A DNA stretch of 10,991 bases from Bifidobacterium sp. UBA744. Its GTDB lineage: Bacteria > Actinomycetota > Actinomycetes > Actinomycetales > Bifidobacteriaceae. The notes under the pieces were generated by a model. The model had not been told where the DNA came from and did not search any database. It saw only the letters and a list, made by a program, of their open reading frames with translations. The translations under genes were made by a program, and so were the position numbers. Positions 7,005 to 10,991 of this stretch are shown piece after piece. The stretch spans positions 1 to 10,991 of the forward strand of contig DBKS01000034.1 of NCBI GenBank assembly GCA_002298605.1, read 5' to 3'. The stretch's first letter is position 1; each line of letters begins with the position of its first letter.

Positions 7005-7568
7005 ATGGCGACGGAGGACGAACGGAGTGCCCGCCCGGGCGGCGGCGAACTGGCCGGAGTGACGATCAGACGTGCCGGGGACGGGGACATTCCCCAGATC
7101 GACCGGCTGTTGCGCCAGGTGCTTGAGGTGCATCACGCCGGCCGTCCGGATCTGTTCAGGGGTGGGGTGAAGAAGTACACGGATGGCGAATTGGAGGGCA
7201 TCCTCTCCAGCGACGACACCCCTGTGTTCGTGGCGGTCCGCCCGCGCGGCGCCGAAGACGGCGTCGGGGAGACGGGCGCGGATCAGGTGCTGGGCTACGC
7301 CTTCTGCGTGTTCCAGCGGCATCCCGACAGCCACATCCTCACCGATGTCACCACCTTGTACATCGATGATCTATGCGTCGACGAGCGCTCGCGCGGCATG
7401 CACGTCGGCAGTGCGCTGTACCGCTTTGTCGTGGACTATGCGCGCGGGTGCGGTTGCCATAACGTCACCCTCAACGTGTGGTCCTGCAATCCTTCCGCCA
7501 TGGCCTTCTATGAGCGTATGGGGCTCAAGCCCTATCGCATCGGCATGGAGCGGGTGCTGGAGTCGTAA
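7005..7568 (+). CDS. GNAT-family N-acetyltransferase
   Basis: GNAT enzymes move an acetyl group from acetyl-CoA to an amine; the acceptor here is unknown. The 187 residues form one domain. It starts after a polar, probably disordered tail of about 17 residues, with VTIRRAGDGDIPQIDRLL. Strand 4 and the acetyl-CoA loop lie at about 119-136 (YIDDLCVDERSRGMHVGSAL). The loop reads R130-G-M-H-V-G135, so the first Gly of R/Q-x-x-G-x-G/A is His133. The C-terminal motif NPSAMAFYERMGLKP at 162-176 is typical of the family. The ATG at 7005 has AAGGAG (6994-6999) at 5-nt spacing. A reading frame open from 6897 has no such signal and would add 36 odd residues. It is divergent from the discoidin-like gene and precedes tRNA-Arg. 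Protein-N-terminal or small-molecule acetylation are both possible. Confidence 0.9.
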   Translation: MATEDERSARPGGGELAGVTIRRAGDGDIPQIDRLLRQVLEVHHAGRPDLFRGGVKKYTDGELEGILSSDDTPVFVAVRPRGAEDGVGETGADQVLGYAFCVFQRHPDSHILTDVTTLYIDDLCVDERSRGMHVGSALYRFVVDYARGCGCHNVTLNVWSCNPSAMAFYERMGLKPYRIGMERVLES

Positions 7569-7602
7569 GGTCGAGCGGGTGTCGACGCGCCTGGTGATCG
7601 TG

Positions 7603-7608
7603 TACAAT
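7603..7608 (+). promoter_or_regulatory. Probable -10 element for tRNA-Arg
   Basis: TACAAT, a five-of-six match to TATAAT, lies 11 bases before the mature tRNA and 34 bases after the GNAT stop. Its position suggests the tRNA is transcribed from its own promoter with a very short 5' leader. The -35 region (GTGTCGAC around 7579-7586) is poor. Confidence 0.5.
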
Positions 7609-7619
7609 AGGGCGTCGTT

Positions 7620-7692
7620 GCCCCGGTAGCTCAGGGGATAGAGCACCGCTCTCCTAAAGCGGGTGTCGTGCGTTCGAATCGCATCCGGGGCA
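7620..7692 (+). tRNA. tRNA-Arg, anticodon CCU
   Basis: A complete 73-nt cloverleaf can be folded by eye. The acceptor stem GCCCCGG (7620-7626) pairs with CCGGGGC (7685-7691), with discriminator A7692. The D arm is GCTC/GAGC. The anticodon stem CCGCT/AGCGG encloses loop CTCCTAA, giving anticodon CCT (CCU in RNA), which reads the rare Arg codon AGG. The T arm carries TTCGAAT. The 3' CCA is not encoded, so it must be added by the CCA-adding enzyme. No attachment-site duplication or integrase is visible nearby. Confidence 0.97.
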
Positions 7693-7704
7693 CTTGATGA
7701 CAGC

Positions 7705-7755
7705 TGGCCGACCAGGTATGCGGCCATGGATTCGTGGCCGCCGTCGTTGCGGCGG
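7705..7755 (+). repeat. Overlapping hairpins between tRNA-Arg and the EEP gene
   Basis: Three stems are possible: TGGCCG (7705-7710) with CGGCCA (7721-7726); GCGGCCA (7720-7726) with TGGCCGC (7735-7741); and CCGCCG (7738-7743) with CGGCGG (7750-7755). The first and third can coexist, while the second excludes both. They could terminate or help process the tRNA transcript, or shape the leader of the next gene, whose Shine-Dalgarno (7758-7763) follows at once. There is no U-run. Confidence 0.4.
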
Positions 7756-7757
7756 AT

Positions 7758-7763
7758 AGGTGA
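7758..7763 (+). promoter_or_regulatory. Shine-Dalgarno that selects the ATG at 7770
   Basis: AGGTGA matches part of the anti-16S consensus AAGGAGGTGA. The core AGG is 9 bases from the ATG at 7770 but only 3 from the in-frame TTG at 7764, so the ATG is the better start. Confidence 0.6.
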
Positions 7764-7769
7764 TTGGCG

Positions 7770-8777
7770 ATGCGTGTGATGCGCAGGATATTGGGGATTG
7801 CTGGCGTATTGCTGACGATGGCGTGCGTCGCGGCCGTTGTCGCGAGACTTGCGCCGTCCGATGTGTCCGCCATGCCGTATCTGCCGATTGCAGTGTCCGT
7901 CATGCCGTGGTTCGTGGTGGTGTCGGCGCTTGCGACGGTGCTGACATTGGCGGGTCGGCGGTGGCTGTCGGCGTTGGTCGCCCTGCTGTGCCTGGTGGTT
8001 CAGGTGTGGTGGCAGCTGCCGTTCTATCGGGATGGTGATTCGCTGCCCGCGGATGCCACGCGTGCGATCGCCACGGCGCATCCCAATCCCATTGACGGCT
8101 ACGCCCGGGTGATGACTCTGAATGTCTATAAGGGGGCGGCCGATCCCGAGGCCATCGTCGACACCGTGAGTCGGGAACGCGTCGAGGTGCTGGCGCTGCA
8201 GGAGACCACCGATGACTTCGTCGGCAGGCTGGAGTCGGCCGGCATTGGCAGGTATCTGCCGTACAGCACCGTTTCGTCGTCGGATGGGGTGTACGGCAAC
8301 GGGTTGTGGTCGGTGACCTCGCTGCAGGATCCGGTGGAGGACGAGGTTGGCTCCAGTGCGTCGTTCATGCCGGGCGCCACGGTTGCCTTCGACGATGGCG
8401 CGACCCCGGTTCGGTTCGTGTCGGTGCATACCACGTCGCCGGTGCCTGGGTATTGGCGGCAGTGGAAGCGTTCGCTCGACGAGTTGGGCATGATGCGCTC
8501 GCATGATGGATATCGCTACGTGTTCATGGGTGATTTCAACGCCACGTACGATCATGCGCCGTTCCGCGATTTTCTCGGATCGCGCTTTCGCGACGCGGCT
8601 CGGCTGTCCGCGCGAGGATTGACGTTCACGTGGCCGGCCAATCGTTCCGGTGTGCCGCGATTCGCCGCCATCGACCATATTGTGGTGGATCAGGGGATGC
8701 GTGCGGGCAGGGTGTCGGTGGTGCCGATCGCAGGTTCGGATCATGCGGCGCTGCTGGCGACGATCGCGGTGTCGTAG
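7770..8777 (+). CDS. Membrane-anchored endonuclease/exonuclease/phosphatase (EEP) family protein
   Basis: The protein has 335 residues. The first 85 form three hydrophobic segments (about 7-26, 38-61 and 65-82), with Arg-Arg pairs at 5-6 and 63-64. By the positive-inside rule the N-terminus is cytoplasmic and the C-terminal catalytic domain is outside the cell. Residues 113-335 are a metal-dependent DNase-I-like EEP domain. The metal-site Asn118 is in TLNVYKG and Glu145 in LALQE. His220 is in SVHTT, Asp255 and Asn257 in GDFN, Asp302 and His303 in AIDHI, and the terminal SDH is at 323-325. All family catalytic positions appear intact. Substrates in this superfamily include nucleic acids, phosphoinositides and sphingomyelin, and the sequence does not show which applies. 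An extracytoplasmic nuclease or lipid phosphodiesterase is plausible. It is preceded by tRNA-Arg and followed by an independent small gene. Confidence 0.88.
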   Translation: MRVMRRILGIAGVLLTMACVAAVVARLAPSDVSAMPYLPIAVSVMPWFVVVSALATVLTLAGRRWLSALVALLCLVVQVWWQLPFYRDGDSLPADATRAIATAHPNPIDGYARVMTLNVYKGAADPEAIVDTVSRERVEVLALQETTDDFVGRLESAGIGRYLPYSTVSSSDGVYGNGLWSVTSLQDPVEDEVGSSASFMPGATVAFDDGATPVRFVSVHTTSPVPGYWRQWKRSLDELGMMRSHDGYRYVFMGDFNATYDHAPFRDFLGSRFRDAARLSARGLTFTWPANRSGVPRFAAIDHIVVDQGMRAGRVSVVPIAGSDHAALLATIAVS

Positions 8778-8818
8778 GGTATTTCGTTGGCCCGTGCACG
8801 GAGGCCGCGATCGCCCGT

Positions 8819-8824
8819 TATGCT
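8819..8824 (+). promoter_or_regulatory. Candidate -10 element for the 67-residue small protein
   Basis: TATGCT fits TANNNT and is followed by GTGGG, resembling the candidate before def. The start would be near 8831, giving a leader of about 90 nt. It lies about 40 bases after the EEP stop, and with the terminator at 9156-9201 it would define a transcript of about 370 nt. No convincing -35 box is visible. Confidence 0.4.
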
Positions 8825-8879
8825 GTGGGTGAAATCGACGTCTGGTCGGTTGGGTGCGGACTAATACGGGAGGTGTCAA

Positions 8880-8906
8880 GAGGCTCGAGAGGTTCGAGGC
8901 CTCGAG
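8880..8906 (+). repeat. TCGAG-rich hairpin in the leader of the small gene
   Basis: TCGAG occurs three times (8885, 8894 and 8902). In RNA, bases 8880-8888 pair with 8894-8903 over nine pairs with one bulged G (8899) and a 5-nt loop. An alternative pairs CTCGAG at 8884-8889 with CTCGAG at 8901-8906. The region also contains the perfect 12-bp palindrome TCGAGGCCTCGA (8894-8905). It ends 8 bases before the Shine-Dalgarno GGAG (8915-8918), so it could influence translation or mRNA stability, or be an operator. Confidence 0.45.
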
Positions 8907-8923
8907 AAGTGATTGGAGTTCTC

Positions 8924-9127
8924 ATGGACGAGAAGCAGCTGGTTAACGAGCTGAATAAGGCGCAGACAGTCAATGACGTGCTGGCGATTGCCGAGCAGGC
9001 GGGCAAGCCGCTGACGTATGAGCAGGCGGACAAGGTGTTCGGTCATGTGCTGCAGAGCAAGTCCGACACCGCCCAGCTGGATGGCAATACGCTGCCGGCG
9101 TTCGCCAAGGAGTACTTCGGTATCTGA
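8924..9127 (+). CDS. 67-residue small protein, Nif11-leader-like helical pattern, function unknown
   Basis: I do not recognise a named family. The ATG at 8924 has GGAG (8915-8918) at 5-nt spacing. The upstream in-frame GTG at 8873 directly abuts its own GGGAGG and would add an unconvincing Ser/Arg/Gly stretch. The protein is soluble and has no Cys, Trp, signal peptide or membrane segment. It has two predicted helices: about 3-26, containing VNDVLAIAEQAG, and about 31-45, starting TYEQADKVF. The A-x-T-x-x-D-V-x-x-I-A-x-x-A-G-x-x-L-T-x-x-x-A spacing resembles Nif11-type leaders and small Nif11-like proteins. However, there is no Gly-Gly cleavage site or Cys/Ser/Thr-rich core, and no modification enzyme is near. 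It appears to be its own transcription unit, bounded by a promoter-like hexamer and a strong terminator. Codons are well adapted (CTG, CAG, GCC), suggesting real and perhaps strong expression. Confidence 0.8.
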   Translation: MDEKQLVNELNKAQTVNDVLAIAEQAGKPLTYEQADKVFGHVLQSKSDTAQLDGNTLPAFAKEYFGI

Positions 9128-9155
9128 TCGCGGCGAATCGATACCGCTTCACTAC

Positions 9156-9201
9156 CCAACGGGTCCGATGGAATGCACCATCGGACCCGTTGGTATTTTT
9201 T
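9156..9201 (+). terminator. Strong intrinsic terminator after the small gene
   Basis: A perfect 16-bp stem (9156-9171 with 9178-9193) encloses a 6-nt loop and is followed by TATTTTTT (9194-9201). This is a textbook Rho-independent terminator for the + strand, 28 bases after the small-gene stop. The same stem also faces the end of xseB on the minus strand, where it lacks a following U-run, so it may act there only as a weak barrier. Confidence 0.93.
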
Positions 9202-9239
9202 GGGGAGGGAGGCAGGGACGTCGGGGGAGTCGGGGACGC

Positions 9240-9542
9240 CTACTGAAGATTGTCCTGCGTCCCGGCGGTCGCCTGATTGGCCTGCTGTTCCGCCTGCGCT
9301 GCGTCAAGCTTGGCGCGCACCTCGTCAAGGAGGCTTTGCGCGCGCTTGGCGAGTGCCTCGCCGAGTTCCCACTGGCGCATTGACTGGTCAAGGTCGAGTC
9401 CGCCGGTTTCCAGCGACTGCACGGCTTTGATGAGCTCGTCGCGGGCCTGCTCGTATGGCATGCTGGCGATGGTCTCGCGTTCCTTGTCCGTCAGGCTGGA
9501 TGCCGTGGAGGCCGTTGCCTGGGTGTCGGTCGTTTCGGTCAT
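9240..9542 (-). CDS. xseB: Exodeoxyribonuclease VII small subunit
   Basis: XseB is the small subunit of exonuclease VII, which degrades single-stranded DNA from both ends into oligonucleotides that are cut further by other nucleases. Several copies bind each XseA. The 100 residues contain the family's two-helix core at about 28-82, reading from MPYEQARDELIKAVQSLE through GGLDLDQSMRQWELGEALAKRAQSLLDEVRAKL. It is flanked by a Thr/Ser-rich N-terminal tail of about 25 residues and a Gln/Ala-rich C-terminal tail, both probably disordered. The ATG at 9542 has AAGGA (9549-9553) at 6-nt spacing. An in-frame ATG at 9557 would overlap that ribosome-binding site and is less likely. It lies 87 bases downstream of xseA on the same strand, the usual order, and probably shares its transcript. 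Confidence 0.93.
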   Translation of the reverse strand: MTETTDTQATASTASSLTDKERETIASMPYEQARDELIKAVQSLETGGLDLDQSMRQWELGEALAKRAQSLLDEVRAKLDAAQAEQQANQATAGTQDNLQ

Positions 9543-9629
9543 TGATGGTCCTTTCATGAGATTGGTTTCGACGTTGCTGATGCGCCTGGCTGGGGGCTGT
9601 TGCCTCGATGGTCGCCGGCGGGGGGCTGG

Positions 9630-10907
9630 CTATCGTCCGTCCGCCGTGGCGGTGAGCCGTCCATGGCGCAGGGTCAGGGTGAGGCGGTCGCCCCCGCGGA
9701 CGTCCTCGGCGTTGGTGAGCACATGTCCGTCGACGTTCTGCACCACGGCGTAACCGCGGTCGAGTGTGGATTGCGGGCTCAAGGCGGTCAGGGAGGCGTG
9801 GCGTTTCTCGATGGTCATCGTTTCGTAGTCGACGATGCGGCGCAATGCGATGTCCATGCGCTGGCGTGCGTCGTCGATGCCGCGCTGATGCGGTTCGAGC
9901 ATGGTCAGCGGCTTGGTCAGGCTCGGACGGTTCGCATAGCCTTCGATCAGCCGCCGCTCATTCGAGATCCGCGCGTCGATGCGCATGCGTATCTGCTGGC
10001 GTGCCGAATCGATGAGCTGCAGCTGCTCGAAGACGTCCGGCACCACGCGTTTGGCCGCGTCGGTGGGGGTGGAGGCGCGCAAGTCGGCCGCCAGGTCGAT
10101 CAGCGTCCAATCGTCCTCGTGGCCGATGGCGGTGACGATCGGGGTTTTGCAGGCTGCGGTGGCCCGTACCACGCCCTCGTCGGAGAAGCCCATCAGGTCT
10201 TCGAAACTGCCGCCGCCTCGCGCCACGATGATCACGTCGACATCCGGATTCGCATCCAGCGAGCGGATCGCGGCGATCACATCGCCGGGGCACTGTTCGC
10301 CCTGCACGTGGACGTGGACGACATTGAAGCGGGTGACGGGCCAGCGCAGGCGGACGTTGGTGATCACATCGCCTTCCGCGCGCGCCTGGGGGGCGCACAC
10401 CAGGCCGATGCAGTGGGGGAATTCCGGCAGCGGTATCTTGTTCTCCGCGTCGAAGAGCCCCTCGCCCTTGAGTTGCTTGCGCAGCGCCTCGATCTGGGCT
10501 TTGAGGCTGCCGCCCGCACCCACGCGCACAATCGCGTCGCCGCGCAGCGACAGGGAGGTGCGTTTCATCCAGAGATTCGGCCTGCCGTGGATGGTCACGC
10601 GGTCGCCTTGTGCGAATCCCGCGGCGTCGGCGGCGAAACGTCCGAAGCCGTTGACCTCCATGGCCACGTCCTCCACGTCGTCTCGCAGCGTGATGTAGAC
10701 GGAACCCGCCCTGCGGGAATTGATCTGCGTGATCTGTCCGGTGACCCATACGCTCGGCCACTTCTCCACGGCGGTGTAGAACTTGCGGCTCAGGAGCGCC
10801 ACGGGCCACGGTTTCTCCACTGTGGTGTCGCGGGCGAATCGCGGCGGTTCGGCGACCGCGTCCGGCGTATTGGCGTTCGGCGTTCCCAAGGGCATGGTGT
10901 GAGTCAT
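9630..10907 (-). CDS. xseA: Exodeoxyribonuclease VII large subunit
   Basis: XseA is the catalytic subunit of exonuclease VII. With the start at 10907 it has 425 residues, close to the family norm. After a proline-rich tail of about 33 residues comes the N-terminal OB-fold (about 34-130), with KPWPVALLSRKFYTAVEKW and VWVTGQITQ. The catalytic Exonuc_VII_L domain follows, with RGGGSFEDL from Arg230 and AIGHEDDWTLIDLAADLRASTPT containing His263. A coiled-coil-like Arg/Glu-rich region comes next, and the C-terminus carries the typical STLDRGYAVV segment. The start is uncertain. The ATG at 10907 has AAGGGG only 1 base away. The ATG at 10937 has a G-rich stretch about 7 bases upstream. The ATG at 10895 has AAGGGG 13 bases away. 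A GTG at 10979 also keeps the frame open but gives an implausible Pro/Arg-rich extension. Function is secure; only the N-terminus is not. Confidence 0.93.
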   Translation of the reverse strand: MTHTMPLGTPNANTPDAVAEPPRFARDTTVEKPWPVALLSRKFYTAVEKWPSVWVTGQITQINSRRAGSVYITLRDDVEDVAMEVNGFGRFAADAAGFAQGDRVTIHGRPNLWMKRTSLSLRGDAIVRVGAGGSLKAQIEALRKQLKGEGLFDAENKIPLPEFPHCIGLVCAPQARAEGDVITNVRLRWPVTRFNVVHVHVQGEQCPGDVIAAIRSLDANPDVDVIIVARGGGSFEDLMGFSDEGVVRATAACKTPIVTAIGHEDDWTLIDLAADLRASTPTDAAKRVVPDVFEQLQLIDSARQQIRMRIDARISNERRLIEGYANRPSLTKPLTMLEPHQRGIDDARQRMDIALRRIVDYETMTIEKRHASLTALSPQSTLDRGYAVVQNVDGHVLTNAEDVRGGDRLTLTLRHGRLTATADGR

Positions 10908-10947
10908 GCCCCTTACTTTCGTCCCCTCGTGCGACATATGGCAGCCC

Positions 10948-10980
10948 CGTGCGTGGGGCCGGGGGGGTGCCGTACGCACG
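10948..10980. repeat. Inverted repeat around a seven-G run upstream of xseA
   Basis: CGTGCGT (10948-10954) and ACGCACG (10974-10980) form a 7-bp stem with a 19-nt loop that contains seven consecutive G on the + strand (10961-10967). It lies just upstream of the possible xseA starts, at the edge of the window. It could be part of a leader or promoter region, or a terminator from beyond the window. The G-run is a potential slippage site, but only the unlikely GTG start at 10979 would place it inside the coding frame. Confidence 0.3.
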
Positions 10981-10991
10981 CGGGACGCACG

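Noticed and set aside
7620..7769. tRNA-Arg as an integration site for a mobile element
   Set aside because: There is no integrase, no repeated tRNA 3' end downstream, and the flanking genes look chromosomal.
7371..8879. 502-codon minus-strand open frame spanning tRNA-Arg and the EEP gene
   Set aside because: Arg/His/Pro-rich shadow of GC-rich coding DNA. It runs through a tRNA and antisense to an intact EEP domain.
8873..8923. GTG at 8873 as an extended start of the small protein
   Set aside because: The SD-like GGGAGG abuts or overlaps the codon, and the 17 added residues are repetitive Ser/Arg/Gly from the TCGAG-rich leader. The ATG at 8924 has a properly spaced GGAG.
1..10991. A defence island, CRISPR array, prophage or biosynthetic cluster
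   Set aside because: I looked on both strands for repeat-spacer arrays, transposase or integrase motifs, and radical-SAM, YcaO or lanthipeptide enzymes and found none. The genes are mostly housekeeping.

Overview
The window looks like a core chromosomal segment of a high-GC actinobacterium, most probably a Bifidobacterium. This is inferred from the G+C-rich coding style, an M1 aminopeptidase followed by glmM and a 217-residue actinobacterial-type peptide deformylase, a short Rv0496-like exopolyphosphatase, and an xseA-xseB pair. No insertion sequence, integrase, CRISPR array, prophage gene or toxin-antitoxin pair is visible. Base composition gives no clear sign of recent transfer.

Left block, all on the + strand: the 3' part of pepN (1-2461), a hairpin terminator, glmM (2689-4074, cell-wall precursor synthesis), a strongly palindromic 100-bp gap, def (4176-4829, N-terminal deformylation of new proteins) and a Ppx/GppA-family exopolyphosphatase (4900-5868). 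The Ppx gene has no well-placed Shine-Dalgarno and looks like a leaderless gene. A 16-bp-stem hairpin at 5918-5955 ends this block and also serves the convergent gene on the other strand.

Middle block: a minus-strand cytoplasmic protein with a discoidin-like (F5/8 type C) carbohydrate-binding fold (5996-6790) is divergent from a GNAT acetyltransferase (7005-7568). They share a 214-bp regulatory gap containing small repeats and palindromes. A tRNA-Arg(CCU) follows at 7620-7692, then a membrane-anchored endonuclease/exonuclease/phosphatase-family protein (7770-8777).

Right block: a free-standing 67-residue small protein (8924-9127) has its own promoter-like sequence, a structured leader and the best intrinsic terminator of the window (9156-9201). 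Convergent to it on the minus strand are xseB (9240-9542) and xseA (9630 to about 10907), the two subunits of exodeoxyribonuclease VII.

There is no gene-free stretch longer than 300 bases. I do not see a convincing new multi-gene system. The items most worth a second look are the small protein with Nif11-leader-like spacing but no cleavage motif, the palindromic element before def, the leaderless start of ppx, and the uncharacterised lectin-like protein divergent from the acetyltransferase.
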